Source: Flavobacterium sp. Root420
GTDB lineage: Bacteria; Bacteroidota; Bacteroidia; Flavobacteriales; Flavobacteriaceae
DNA length: 64,000 nucleotides
Direction of reading: 5' to 3'
NCBI RefSeq assembly: GCF_001427905.1
Contig: NZ_LMEF01000029.1
Location: 660,436-724,435 of the forward strand
The position numbers were made by a program, and so were the translations under genes. The notes beneath the pieces are model-generated. The model ran no database searches. It saw only the letters and a list, made by a program, of their open reading frames with translations, and had not been told where the DNA came from. This document shows positions 16,524-27,200 of this stretch, in pieces. The first letter of the stretch is position 1; the number at the start of each line of letters is the position of its first letter.

Positions 16524-17237
16524 TTAAATCGAAGAATTCAAAATCCTTTGTTTAACATGATCCATGTATGATCTGCCAATTACATATCTAAGGCCTTCAA
16601 TTTCAATACTGTTTCCTTCAACAGCGTCGATTTTATCAATCGCAATGGTATAGGATCTGTGTATTCTTAAAAAATTTCTTTCCGGAAGTAAATCAGTGAA
16701 ATCAGATAAGGTACTGTGAATGATATATTTGCCCGTAAGGGTGTTTATTTTTAAATAATCTTTTAAGCTTTCTATGACCAAAATTTCATTAAAGAAAATC
16801 TTCTTCATTCTCTTCTTATCAATTTTTACAAAAATAAAAGGGCTTTCTGGACTATTTTCCTGTGAGATATTATTCTTGTTTTCAAGTCTTTTACTTGCTT
16901 TATTTAAAGCTTTCATTAACCTTGGAAATTCAATTGGTTTTACCAGATAATCTAAAACATCAAGTTCGTAAGTTTCAATAGCAAATTGGCTGTAAGCACT
17001 GGTAATAATAAGTAGCGGCGGATTTTCAAGACTTTTTATAAAATTGATTCCGTCAAGAACCGGCATGTTAATGTCCAGAAAAATGACATCGACATTGTTG
17101 TTTTTCAAAAAATTCAAACCTTCTATTGGATTACTAAAAGTGTTGATCACCTCAAAATTTTCAATTGGCTCTAAATAATTTTTAATGACATTAATTGCCA
17201 ATGGCTCATCATCTATTATTAAACAATTTATTTTCAT
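16524..17237 (-). CDS. LytTR-family response regulator (second pair)
   Basis: The 237-residue protein has a receiver domain with the acidic pair near residue 10, phospho-acceptor Asp55 (in FLDINMP) and Lys100 (in YLVKPIEF). Its C-terminal LytTR DNA-binding domain (about 135-237) contains FLRIHRSYTIAIDKID. It is encoded 62 bp downstream of a LytS-type kinase on the same strand. The pair sits beside a sodium:solute symporter gene transcribed the other way, a possible target. Confidence 0.92.
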   Translation of the reverse strand: MKINCLIIDDEPLAINVIKNYLEPIENFEVINTFSNPIEGLNFLKNNNVDVIFLDINMPVLDGINFIKSLENPPLLIITSAYSQFAIETYELDVLDYLVKPIEFPRLMKALNKASKRLENKNNISQENSPESPFIFVKIDKKRMKKIFFNEILVIESLKDYLKINTLTGKYIIHSTLSDFTDLLPERNFLRIHRSYTIAIDKIDAVEGNSIEIEGLRYVIGRSYMDHVKQRILNSSI

Positions 17238-17299
17238 CTTTATAAATATTATTTTTTGAGCGAAATAATTTTGGTAGTATTTCTTTACACTAAGCCGTA

Positions 17300-18358
17300 T
17301 TAAGTGACTTTAATTTTAAGCTTTACGACAAAAATATTCTTTTTATTTGTAAAAGAAAGTTTGTACTCATTTTTATTATAACCTAATTCCAGTCTTTTTT
17401 TGACATTTTCAATTCCTATGCCACTCGACTGGTTAAAATTATCTGAATGATGCGTAATTTCTGGCATTGGGTTCGAAATCGTAAAATGCAAATAATCGTC
17501 TTTTACTTTAAAATTAATATTGATTATTACCTTACCCGTGTTTCTGTTTACACCATGTTTAAAAGCATTTTCAATAAAGGTCAATAGTATTATTGGAGCA
17601 ATTTCCTTATCATGAATATCACCGGAAATTGACATATTTATTTCTAATCGATCATCATTTCTAATCCTTTCAAGATCCAGATAATTCTGAATACACAATA
17701 TTTCATTTTCTAAAGTTTGTCTTGTGCTTTTGGTATCATACAACATATAACGCATTAATTCAGAGAGTTTTATGACGACTTTTGGCGTTTTGTTTGATTT
17801 CTCAACAGCTAAAGAATAAATATTATTTAGCGTATTGAAGAAGAAATGCGGAGAAATTTGAGACTTCAAAAAAAGCAATTCTGTTTCCAGTTGCGATTTT
17901 TCAAGATCTGTAACTCTTTTTTGCTCTTTCAAAAGATCATAGGTTATTTTAATTGCGGCCACAAAAGTGATTACGTACAATTCTCCCATCATCATCTCAA
18001 TGCTGTAATTGAGTGTCAGTTTGTTTATAGTTTCTGGTCCTTCTGGCCAAACGTTATGCGTTATTAATAAGTATGTCAGGTTGTATTTAAGAATCACCAT
18101 TAAAAAAATAGAGGATAGAATCGCAACTACATACAGAAAATACTTTTTTCTATACACAAGATAAGGCATGAAAATCAAAATATTCAAATAACATAAAGTC
18201 ATGTGAATAGGGAAACCCAGCAAATTTGTTTTTAAGGAATACCAGTAATCATTGAAATAACTTCCCCAGCGAAAAGTATTAAATAAAAAGTAGGTAAGCC
18301 AAAAAAAGACATGATAACGCAACGGTATACGATAAAATTTGCCAGAACTGAAATTCAT
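17300..18358 (-). CDS. LytS/YpdA-type sensor histidine kinase (second pair)
   Basis: The 352-residue PF06580-type kinase has four hydrophobic segments between residues 14 and 140. They are followed by a coiled coil and the motif LKSQISPHFFFNTLNNIYSL with phospho-acceptor His171. The C-terminal ATPase includes PIILLTFIENAFKHG and GIGIENVKKRL. Its start region and its upstream flank have a decayed second copy at 39858-40195, so this locus has been duplicated at some point. The signal it senses is unknown. Confidence 0.92.
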   Translation of the reverse strand: MNFSSGKFYRIPLRYHVFFWLTYFLFNTFRWGSYFNDYWYSLKTNLLGFPIHMTLCYLNILIFMPYLVYRKKYFLYVVAILSSIFLMVILKYNLTYLLITHNVWPEGPETINKLTLNYSIEMMMGELYVITFVAAIKITYDLLKEQKRVTDLEKSQLETELLFLKSQISPHFFFNTLNNIYSLAVEKSNKTPKVVIKLSELMRYMLYDTKSTRQTLENEILCIQNYLDLERIRNDDRLEINMSISGDIHDKEIAPIILLTFIENAFKHGVNRNTGKVIININFKVKDDYLHFTISNPMPEITHHSDNFNQSSGIGIENVKKRLELGYNKNEYKLSFTNKKNIFVVKLKIKVT

Positions 18359-18784
18359 AATAAGAGTGTTTTTTGTGACTTTTTTGATGTTTATCTTCGT
18401 TTATATGTCGTCCGTCTAAAATAGTTTTACTAAAAATCAAATTTGTTTAGATTTAGAGTTAAATTAAGATTGTTTTATCTGAGGAATTCTGTGTTTTATT
18501 TTACTCGTAATTTCTAGTTGCAAGTTGTAAAATAAAAGTGTACAAAAATAAAAGTCGGCAAGATTTTTTTTAATTATGTTTTCTTCACTAAATCAATTTT
18601 CATATAAAATAATATACTTATGTTAACGAAGAAACAATATCGCGTCATCAACAAGTTTTTCCTTAGGATTCTAAAATCAATTTAGAATTGGTTTATTACG
18701 GAGAACTCCAAACAAAATAACAATCACGCAAAGAACCAAAACAAGAATTACAATTAACTAACCAACAAATAAATACTAAAATTA
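18359..18784. other. Divergent intergenic region, partly duplicated elsewhere
   Basis: This 426-bp gap lies between the histidine kinase (minus) and the SSS symporter (plus). About 180 bp next to the kinase start (18359-18540) recur, diverged, at 40021-40200. No exact TAnnTTTG promoter is seen close to either start. A 21-codon ORF from 18620 is probably chance. No palindromic repeat was found. Confidence 0.5.
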
Positions 18785-20662
18785 ATGGATATCATTGACG
18801 TATCGATCATCGTAGCCTATATTCTGCTTTCAGTCGGAATAGGAATTTGGATTTCAAGAAAAGCATCAAAAGGATTAGATGATTATTTCCTTGGCGGAAA
18901 AACAATCAAATGGTATTTTTTAGGTTTAAGTAACGGATCAGGAATGTTCGACGTTTCAGGAACTTCCTGGATGATTGGTGTCCTGTTTTTATATGGAGTA
19001 AAAAGTTTTATGTTTATGTGGCTCTGGCCAATTTGGAATCAAATCTTCGTGATGATGTTCCTCGCTGTCTGGATCAGAAGATCAAAAGTAATGACAGGTT
19101 CTGAATGGATTTTAACCCGTTTTGGAAACGACAAAGCCGGAAAAGCATCCCATATTATTGTAGCCATTTTTGCCATCATTTCAACCATTGGTTTTATTGC
19201 TTACTTCTTTGAAGGAATCGGGAAATTCATCACCATTATTCTTCCCTGGGATTTAACGCTTCAGTATGGAGATTTAATTCTATTGACATCAGAACGATCT
19301 TACGCTTTAATAATCATCTTTTTAACGACAATCTACACTGTTAAAGGTGGAATGTTTTCTGTTGTGGCAACAGAAGTGGTGCAATATTTAATTATGATTA
19401 TTGCCAGTGTTTTGATCGCGGGTTATGCCTTTGTAAATTATACTGATATTCAGATTAACTCCGTAATTAGCGAAGAATGGAAAAATGTCTTCTTCGGATG
19501 GCAGTTTGAAACCCAATGGAGCGAAAAGTTTCAGACTTTCAATAATTTAATTGATTCTGAAGGCTATAAAATGTTTGGTGCTTTTATCGGAATGACCTTA
19601 TTCAAAGGTTTCTTCGCTAGTATTGCCGGACCAACCCCAAGTTATGATTTACAAAGAATTTTGTCTACAAAATCAGTAAAAGAAGCTGCATATATGAGTG
19701 GTTTTACGAATTTAATTCTGTTCATCCCAAGATATTTATTAATCACAGGAATTGTGGTAATTGCTTTGATAAACCTGGCACCAGAGCTAAATGCAAACAC
19801 AGGTTTAACCGGGGCCGATTTAGAATTATTAATGCCAAAAGTGGTTAACTTATATCTGCCTGTTGGAATAAAAGGACTTTTACTTGCTGGTTTATTGGCC
19901 GCATTTATGTCTGGATTCTCTGCTTTTGTAAATGCAGGACCCGCTTATATTGTAAATGATATTTATAAAAAATACTTCAAGCCAGTCGCAACCAATGCAC
20001 ACTATATCAAAGTGAGTCAGATTTCTTCTTTCGTGGTTGTTGGTTTAGGGGTTTTCATGGGATTCTTTGCAGATTCCATTAATTCCCTGACCTTATGGAT
20101 TACGAGTGCCTTATACGGAGGTTATGTTGCTGCCAATTTTCTAAAATGGATTTGGTGGCGTTTTAACGGCTGGGGTTACTTCTGGGGAATGTTTGCAGGT
20201 TTGATTGTGGCTTCTTTCCAATTTGTCTTAGGGCAATATAAAGGAACTTTTACAGAAGGGTCATTTTTATTTGATTTGGCTGCCGTACAGGCGATTTATT
20301 TGTTTCCGGTAATATTTGGTTTCTCTATTTTAGGCTGCCTTTTAGGAACATTTTTAAGCAAACCAACAGACATGGATGTTCTAAGATCTTTCTACACCAA
20401 TGTTAGACCTTGGGGATGGTGGAGTCCGGTTTATAAAACATTAAAATTAGAAGATCAGACTTTCGAAAAGAATAATGATTTCTGGAAAGATATGCTGAAT
20501 TGTGTTATCGGAATTGTGTGGCAATCGAGTATGATTTTGCTTCCGATTTTCTTCGTGATCAGAGATTATCCAAAGGCGATTATAGCATTAGTAGTGTTTT
20601 TAGTGACAACAACCATTTTGAAATTTACTTGGTTGGATAAAGTTCGCAGAATTGAAGATTAG
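18785..20662 (+). CDS. Sodium:solute symporter (SSS family)
   Basis: The 625-residue protein has about 14 membrane helices. It carries SSS features: DDYFLGGKTIKWYFLGLSNGSGMF near the N terminus and GLLLAGLLAAFMSGFSAFVNAGPAYIVNDIYKKYF in the middle, which corresponds to the sodium-site helix. It should bring a solute into the cytoplasm with sodium. The substrate cannot be read from sequence. The next genes encode a cytoplasmic GH130 phosphorylase and secreted glycan proteins, so a small glycoside such as Man-GlcNAc is the likeliest cargo. A palindromic repeat separates it from GH130. Confidence 0.88.
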   Translation: MDIIDVSIIVAYILLSVGIGIWISRKASKGLDDYFLGGKTIKWYFLGLSNGSGMFDVSGTSWMIGVLFLYGVKSFMFMWLWPIWNQIFVMMFLAVWIRRSKVMTGSEWILTRFGNDKAGKASHIIVAIFAIISTIGFIAYFFEGIGKFITIILPWDLTLQYGDLILLTSERSYALIIIFLTTIYTVKGGMFSVVATEVVQYLIMIIASVLIAGYAFVNYTDIQINSVISEEWKNVFFGWQFETQWSEKFQTFNNLIDSEGYKMFGAFIGMTLFKGFFASIAGPTPSYDLQRILSTKSVKEAAYMSGFTNLILFIPRYLLITGIVVIALINLAPELNANTGLTGADLELLMPKVVNLYLPVGIKGLLLAGLLAAFMSGFSAFVNAGPAYIVNDIYKKYFKPVATNAHYIKVSQISSFVVVGLGVFMGFFADSINSLTLWITSALYGGYVAANFLKWIWWRFNGWGYFWGMFAGLIVASFQFVLGQYKGTFTEGSFLFDLAAVQAIYLFPVIFGFSILGCLLGTFLSKPTDMDVLRSFYTNVRPWGWWSPVYKTLKLEDQTFEKNNDFWKDMLNCVIGIVWQSSMILLPIFFVIRDYPKAIIALVVFLVTTTILKFTWLDKVRRIED

Positions 20663-20706
20663 ATAAATTAGATAATTAGATAATTGAAAATAGCAAATAG
20701 AAAAAA

Positions 20707-20844
20707 TTAAACACATAGAAACATAGGTTTTAAATGTGTAAAAAGAATACAAAAAGAAACTAGTTTCTAACACATAGCAATGTTTCTTAATGCAAGTGAA
20801 ACGCCTTTTAAGCATTTCTGGTAGCTATGTTTCTATGTGTTTAA
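20707..20844. repeat. Intergenic palindromic element, family D
   Basis: The arms TTAAACACATAGAAACATAG (20707-20726) and 20825-20844 are perfect 20-bp complements. The middle holds further partial copies of CACATAG. It lies between the symporter and GH130 genes and could stop or weaken read-through. Confidence 0.8.
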
Positions 20845-20880
20845 ATAACAAGCAACAACAAACAACAAACAATAAAAAAG

Positions 20881-21846
20881 ATGAGTACTATTCCTTGGCA
20901 AGACAGACCCGAAAACAGTAACGATGTAATGTGGAGATATTCACAAAATCCCATTATAGATAGATATGCTATACCATCATCAAACAGTATTTTTAACAGT
21001 GCGGTTGTTTCTTTTGGAGATGGCTTTGCAGGTGTTTTCAGATGCGATAATAAAGCCGTTCAAATGAATATTTTTGCTGGTTTCAGTAAAAACGGAATCG
21101 ATTGGGACATTAATCACGAACCAATTGTAATGCAGTCCGGAAATACGGAAATGATTGAATCGGCATACAAATATGATCCTCGCGTGGTTTTTATCGAAGA
21201 TCGTTACTGGATTACCTGGTGTAATGGTTACAACGGACCAACAATCGGAATTGGATATACTTTTGATTTCAAAGAGTTTTTTCAATGCGAAAATGCCTTT
21301 TTGCCTTTCAACAGAAATGGTGTTTTGTTTCCGCAGAAAATAAATGGAAAATACGCGATGTTAAGCCGTCCGAGTGATAACGGTCATACGCCTTTTGGAG
21401 ATATCTGGATCAGTTACAGCCCGGATATGAAATATTGGGGAGAACACCGTTTGGTAATGAAACCAAGTCCGTTTGAAGACAGCGCCTGGCAATGTACAAA
21501 AGTAGGAGCAGGACCAATCCCGATTCTTACTAACGAAGGCTGGTTAATGATTTATCACGGAGTTATCAATACCTGCAACGGTTTTCGTTATGCAATGGGA
21601 TCGGCACTTTTGGATGTCAATTCTCCGGATAAAGTAAAATACAGAACACAGCCTTATTTATTAGGGCCAGCGGAACTTTATGAAATGGTTGGAGATGTAC
21701 CAAATGTGGTATTTCCTTGTGCTGCTTTGCATGATACAGAAGAAGATAAATTAGCTGTTTATTATGGTGCTGCCGATACAGTTGTGGCAATGGCATTTGG
21801 TAAATTGAGTGAAGTGGTTCAGTTTACAAAAGATAACAGTTTATAG
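20881..21846 (+). CDS. GH130 family beta-mannoside phosphorylase (predicted)
   Basis: The 321-residue protein is a five-bladed propeller of the GH130 type. It has NSIFNSAVVSFGDGFAGVFRCD near the N terminus, YDPRVVFIEDRYWITWCNGY around 100, and GWLMIYHGV. It has no signal peptide, so it works in the cytoplasm. GH130 enzymes phosphorolyse beta-mannosides; members in N-glycan loci release mannose-1-phosphate from Man-beta-1,4-GlcNAc. That reaction fits this locus, but subfamily and substrate are inferred. The gene starts the transcript GH130, CBM9-like, GHL10, with 6-7 base gaps. Confidence 0.85.
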   Translation: MSTIPWQDRPENSNDVMWRYSQNPIIDRYAIPSSNSIFNSAVVSFGDGFAGVFRCDNKAVQMNIFAGFSKNGIDWDINHEPIVMQSGNTEMIESAYKYDPRVVFIEDRYWITWCNGYNGPTIGIGYTFDFKEFFQCENAFLPFNRNGVLFPQKINGKYAMLSRPSDNGHTPFGDIWISYSPDMKYWGEHRLVMKPSPFEDSAWQCTKVGAGPIPILTNEGWLMIYHGVINTCNGFRYAMGSALLDVNSPDKVKYRTQPYLLGPAELYEMVGDVPNVVFPCAALHDTEEDKLAVYYGAADTVVAMAFGKLSEVVQFTKDNSL

Positions 21847-21853
21847 AAAAAAT

Positions 21854-22921
21854 ATGCTTTTAAAATCTAAATGTTTAGCAGTTGCTTTAGGTATTCTTTC
21901 AATAAGTGGCTATTCACAATCGAAAAAAACTGTTGTGCCAAAAACGTATGTGGCTGCTAAAACTTCAACTCCAATTGTAATTGATGGAGAGGAAAAGGAT
22001 GCTTCGTGGAATAATGTAGAATGGACTGCTCTTTTTGAAGATATATCAAATGATATAAAACCAAAATATGCAACCAAAATAAAAATGCTTTGGGACGAAA
22101 CCAACTTTTACATACTGGCAAAAATGGAGGAACCACACGTTTGGGCCAATTTAAAACAACGTGATACTATTATTTTTTATAACAATGATTTCGAAGTTTT
22201 CATAGATCCCGACAGCGATACTTTTAACTATTATGAATTAGAAATTAATGCTTTAAATACAGCTTGGGATCTATTTTTAACAAAACCGTACAGAGAAGAT
22301 GATAAAGTAGTTTTAAACGACTGGAATATTCCGGGTTTAAAATCGGCTGTAAAAATCAACGGAACTTTAAACAACCCAAACGATACCGATGAAGGCTGGG
22401 TGTTGGAAATGGCTATTCCGTGGGCCTCTTATAAAACATCTTATTTCGATCAGAATGTTCCTGTAGATAAATTCTGGAGAGTTAATTTCTCAAGAGTAAA
22501 CTGGCAGCATGATATTAAAAATGGAAATTACGAACGCAAGAAAGATGCTGGCGGAAAATTTCTTCCCGAATACAATTGGGTTTGGTCGCCAATGGGCGTC
22601 ATCAACATGCATGAGCCCGAAAAATGGGGTTATGTTTATTTTTCTTCCAAAGAAGGAAAAGACAGTTTTGCAATTCCGCAGGATGAAAAAGTAAAATGGG
22701 AATTGTACACACTTTACCGGGCACAGAAAGAGTATTACAGCAAGCATAAAACATGGGCTAAATCGGTAACAGATCTTACTAAAAAAACGATTACTGTTGA
22801 GGGAAAAGTTCTAAAACCAGTACTTGAAAATCATGCGTCCGGATTTAATATTTCAGTAAAAAGTCCATTTTCGAATAAAACCTTAATTATAGAAGAAGAT
22901 GGCAAAATAATATCAAAATAA
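21854..22921 (+). CDS. Secreted CBM9-like carbohydrate-binding protein
   Basis: The 355-residue protein has a signal peptide (ending SGYSQ) followed by a CBM9-like domain. Evidence is PIVIDGEEKDASWNNVEWT near 35, the ligand-side segment YNNDFEVFIDPD and the GWVLEMAIPW strand. The region after about residue 230 is a family-typical extension without a known catalytic motif. The ATG at 21854 is chosen because it gives a clean signal peptide and follows GH130 by 7 bases; an upstream in-frame ATG lies inside GH130. It probably binds sugar at the cell surface or in the periplasm. Confidence 0.8.
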   Translation: MLLKSKCLAVALGILSISGYSQSKKTVVPKTYVAAKTSTPIVIDGEEKDASWNNVEWTALFEDISNDIKPKYATKIKMLWDETNFYILAKMEEPHVWANLKQRDTIIFYNNDFEVFIDPDSDTFNYYELEINALNTAWDLFLTKPYREDDKVVLNDWNIPGLKSAVKINGTLNNPNDTDEGWVLEMAIPWASYKTSYFDQNVPVDKFWRVNFSRVNWQHDIKNGNYERKKDAGGKFLPEYNWVWSPMGVINMHEPEKWGYVYFSSKEGKDSFAIPQDEKVKWELYTLYRAQKEYYSKHKTWAKSVTDLTKKTITVEGKVLKPVLENHASGFNISVKSPFSNKTLIIEEDGKIISK

Positions 22922-22927
22922 ACCACT

Positions 22928-24010
22928 ATGAAACTACCAAAACTATTACTTTTTTTATTTGCACTAACTATTTTTTCGTGTACTAAAAAAGAAGAACAAA
23001 CCACTTTTAAATTTGGAGTCTGGACAACCGCAGACACTAAAAAATCTGACGCAGATTATACAAAAGAATTCAAAAAATACAAAGATGGCGGAATTGATGA
23101 AGTATTGATAAATACAGGAACAGATCCAAAACTTTTAACGAGAATAGCACCTTTAGCAGCAAAAGAAGGTTTAAAAGTACACGCCTGGATTATGGCCATG
23201 AACAGACCCGGAGATTCAATTGCTTTGCAGCATCCTGATTGGTATCAGGTAAGTAAAGAAGGAAAATCTTGTTTTGATAACCGTCCGTACGTAGATTATT
23301 ATCAATGGTTATGTCCAACCAGAAAAGAATCAAGAGAACACGTTTTGCATTTAGTTGAAGAACTGGCTAAAGTAGAAGGCATTGAAAGCGTCCACTTAGA
23401 TTACATTCGTTTCCCGGACATCTTTTTACCAATCAGTTTATTGCCAAAATACAACTTGGTTCAGGACATAGAATTACCTCAATTCGACTTTTGTTATTGT
23501 GATGAATGTGTGAAAGCGTTTGAAAAAATCCATCATAAAAACCCAAAAACAAGCCACAATACTTCTATCGATATGGAGTGGAAAAACTTCAGACTTAATG
23601 CGATACAAGCTGTCGTTAATGACGCTTACAAAATTGTACACAAACACAACAAAAAACTAACAGCAGCAGTTTTTCCTTATCCTGAAATGGCAGATCATAT
23701 GGTGCGCCAACGTTGGGATAAATGGGATATTGATGAAGTGTACCCAATGATTTATCATAGTTTTTATAATGAAGAAATTGACTGGGTTGGTTACGCAACA
23801 AAACAAGGCGTAGCCGATTTACAAGGAAAACAAACAAAAATAAATACAGGAATTTATATTCCCGGATTGAAAAATGATGCAGAATTAAAAGAAGCCATTT
23901 TACTAGCAAAAGAAAATGGAGCCGTTGGAGTTTCCTTTTTTGATGGCGGAGCTTTATCTGAAAGTAATTTAAAAACAATTAAAGAAACAAAAGCAAGTTT
24001 AAATAATTAG
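22928..24010 (+). CDS. Lipoprotein of the GHL10 (DUF187) glycosidase-like family
   Basis: The 360-residue protein has a lipoprotein signal (LTIFSC, Cys18). Its TIM-barrel domain is related to the GHL10/DUF187 family: FGVWTT, GIDEVLINT, LKVHAWIMAMNRPGD, ESVHLDYIRFPD and DIDEVYPMIYH. HLDYIRFP matches the family's putative active-site strand. Family members are suspected glycoside hydrolases, but their substrates are poorly known. It ends the GH130 operon. A weak hairpin follows at 24019-24071. Confidence 0.78.
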   Translation: MKLPKLLLFLFALTIFSCTKKEEQTTFKFGVWTTADTKKSDADYTKEFKKYKDGGIDEVLINTGTDPKLLTRIAPLAAKEGLKVHAWIMAMNRPGDSIALQHPDWYQVSKEGKSCFDNRPYVDYYQWLCPTRKESREHVLHLVEELAKVEGIESVHLDYIRFPDIFLPISLLPKYNLVQDIELPQFDFCYCDECVKAFEKIHHKNPKTSHNTSIDMEWKNFRLNAIQAVVNDAYKIVHKHNKKLTAAVFPYPEMADHMVRQRWDKWDIDEVYPMIYHSFYNEEIDWVGYATKQGVADLQGKQTKINTGIYIPGLKNDAELKEAILLAKENGAVGVSFFDGGALSESNLKTIKETKASLNN

Positions 24011-24018
24011 TGGTTTTT

Positions 24019-24071
24019 ATCAAATCCGGATGTCTGCAATTTTTGGTTAGTGTAGATATTCGGATTTTGAT
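24019..24071. repeat. Inverted repeat after the GHL10 gene
   Basis: ATCAAATCCG (24019-24028) pairs with CGGATTTTGAT (24061-24071) with one bulge and a 32-base loop. It could be a weak terminator; no T run follows. Confidence 0.4.
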
Positions 24072-24224
24072 CAAAAGTAACTTTATATATTTGCAGGAAC
24101 CATGATAGTAATTGTGGTTCTGTTTGTTTTAAGATAGTGTGTGTGTTTATTTCATAAGAAAGAATGCTTTATTATTTTTCTAATGAAATAAAATTTTAGA
24201 ATTTATACGAGTAAAAATCAAATA

Positions 24225-27200
24225 ATGAAAAAAACTGTATTCATCGCCGCAATTATAATTTCTTCTATATTTTCTGTCCAGGCGCAGGAAAGTATTCCTT
24301 TCTGGCAAAATGAAAAAATCAATGAAGATAATAGAGAGCCGATGCACACGGCCTATTATGTTTTTGAGAATGAAAAATCAGCAGCCAATAACGACTGGAA
24401 ATCATCAAAAAACTATTTGGATATAAACGGAGCGTGGAAATTTAAATATGTTGACAGCCCTGCAGATCTTCCGGCGGCATTTGAAAAAAGTAACTTTAAC
24501 GATACTTCCTGGGATAATTTTAAAATTCCGGCAAGCTGGGATGTAAATGGTTATGGATTTCCCGTTTATACTAATACAACTTACGATTTTGCAAAATACA
24601 TAAAAGTAAATCCGCCTTTTGTTCCCACAAATTATAATCCAACCGGAGTTTACAGACGCGAAATAACAATCGATAAATCATGGGAAGGAAAAGATATTTT
24701 TCTTCATATTGGTACGGCAAAATCAAATCTTACAGTTTGGGTAAATGGTGTTTATGTGGGGTATGGCGAAGACGGAAAATTGCCTTCTGAATTTAATCTG
24801 AACAAATATGTAAAAGCAGGTAAAAATACGATCGTTTTAAAAGTGATGAAATGGAGTGATGGTTCGTATTTGGAATGTCAGGATTTCTGGAGATTTAGCG
24901 GTATTACCCGAGATTCTTATTTGGTTGCCCGAAATAAAACACATTTAAAAGATTACGAAATCGTTCCGGATTTAGATGCTTCTTATGTAAATGGAAGTTT
25001 AAAAATTTCCACTGAATTTTCAGCTGTAAATAAAAAAGACAATTATACATTGGAAGTTAAATTGAAAGACGGAGATAAAGTCATTACCTCAAAAGTCATT
25101 ACCACTTTAAGCGAAAAACAAACGTTCGATTTTGCTGTAAATAATCCGAAGAAATGGAGTGCTGAAATTCCGAATTTATATCAGGTTGATTTTATTTTAA
25201 AAGATAAAAAAGGAAATATTGTTGAAGTTATTCATCAAAATATTGGTTTTAGAAAAGTAGAAATCAAAGGCGGACAGCTTTTGGTTAACGGAAAAGCGAT
25301 TTACATAAAAGGAGTGAATCGTCATGAAACCGATCCTGTTACGGGACAAACGGTTTCAAGAGAGCGTATGGAAGAAGATATTAAATTGATGAAAGAATTT
25401 AATATCAATGCAGTTAGAATGGCACACTATCCAAACGATGAGTATTTTTATGAATTATGTGATAAATATGGAATCTATGTGGTTGATGAAGCCAATATCG
25501 AGTCACACGGAATGGGGTATGATCTTACCAAAACGTTAGGAAATAAACCAGATTGGGAGCTGGCACACTTACAGCGTATGCAACGTATGGTGGAGCGGGA
25601 TAAAAACCACACTTCGATAATTATCTGGAGTATGGGGAACGAAGCGGGTAATGGTTATAATTTTTACAGAGGTTATTTATGGATTAAAAATCGTGACAAA
25701 TCAAGACCAATTCAGTACGAAAGAGCAACTGCCGGAGCGTGGGATGGAAAAGATCTGAAATACGAATGGAATTCTGATATCATAGATCCAATGTATAGTT
25801 CTCCGGATAAAATGGAAGAATATATATTGGCAAATCCAAATCCGTCAAGACCTTATATTTTGTGTGAATACGCGCATGCGATGGGAAATTCAATGGGGAA
25901 TTTCAAAGATTATTGGGATATTATCCGAAAGTATCCAAATTTACAAGGAGGTTTTATTTGGGATATGATTGATCAGTCGGTTTATAAAACACAGCCAGAC
26001 GGAACAGTGGTTTTAGCTTATGGAGGTGATTTTGGACCTAAAGATACCCCAAGTGATAATAACTTTTTAGACAATGGTGTTTTCAGCCCGGAAAGAAAAC
26101 CAAATCCACATGCTTTTGAAATGCGAAATGTGTATCAAAATATTTTGACTTCCTGGGAAAATAAAGAGACCGGAACTATAAAAGTTTATAATGAATTTTC
26201 ATTTAAAGATTTAAGTAATGTAAGTTTGCATTGGAAGTTAATTTTGGATGGAAAAGAGGCTGAAAGTGGTGTTATTGATAATTTAGAAATAAAATCTAAC
26301 GAATCAAAATCGTATAAATTACCAGTTAATTTAGATGGAAAACAGTTTCAGGAAGCTTTTATCAATGTGACGTATCATATAAAACAGGACGAACCGTTTT
26401 TGCCAAAAGATTTTCAGATTGCAACAGGACAATTGGCATTTAAAGGAAGCTGGAAAAACGATATTAAAATCGAAGGTGCTTCAAAAATAACGGTAGAGAA
26501 AAAAGAAAACAGTACCGTATTTAAAAGTGATAAAATGGAAATTGCTTTTGATAAAAAAACCGGATTTGTAAATGGCTATTCGTTTAATAATCTGCCAATT
26601 ATAAAAGAAGGCTATCAATTGCGTCCTAATTTTTGGAGAGCGCCAAACGATAATGATTTTGGGGCCTATCTTCAGGAAAAATTGAAATCATGGAAAGACG
26701 CTACTGAAAATCCGATACTTGTAAGCTGGTCTTACACCACATCCAAAGACAATAAAATTAGTGTTATAGCAACATATGATTTGCCTCAGGTTGTTTCAAA
26801 ATTAGTTTTGAATTACGAACTTAGCGGCAACGGAGAATTAAGGGTGAAAGAGGAAATCAATATTGATAAAACAAAAGAACAGCCCATGTTGCCAAGATTT
26901 GGTATGGAAATAATTGTTCCGAAAGATTTTAGCAATATGAGTTATTACGGAAGAGGACCCCATGAAAATTATATCGACCGTAATTACAGTTCGCAAGTTG
27001 GTCTTTATAATCAAACGGTTTCAGAGCAATATTATCCTTATATTCGCCCGCAGGAAACCGGAAATAAAACAGATATTCGTTGGCTTGAATTATCAAACGA
27101 TAAATTGAAATTAACGGTAAAATCAGATAATTTATTAGCTATAACAGCTTTGCATTATTTGAATGAAGATTTAGATGACGGATTGAAAAAAGATCAAAGA

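Noticed and set aside
18620..18685. 21-codon ORF before the SSS symporter as a leader peptide
   Set aside because: No attenuator-like hairpins or regulatory codon run are seen; chance occurrence is likely.
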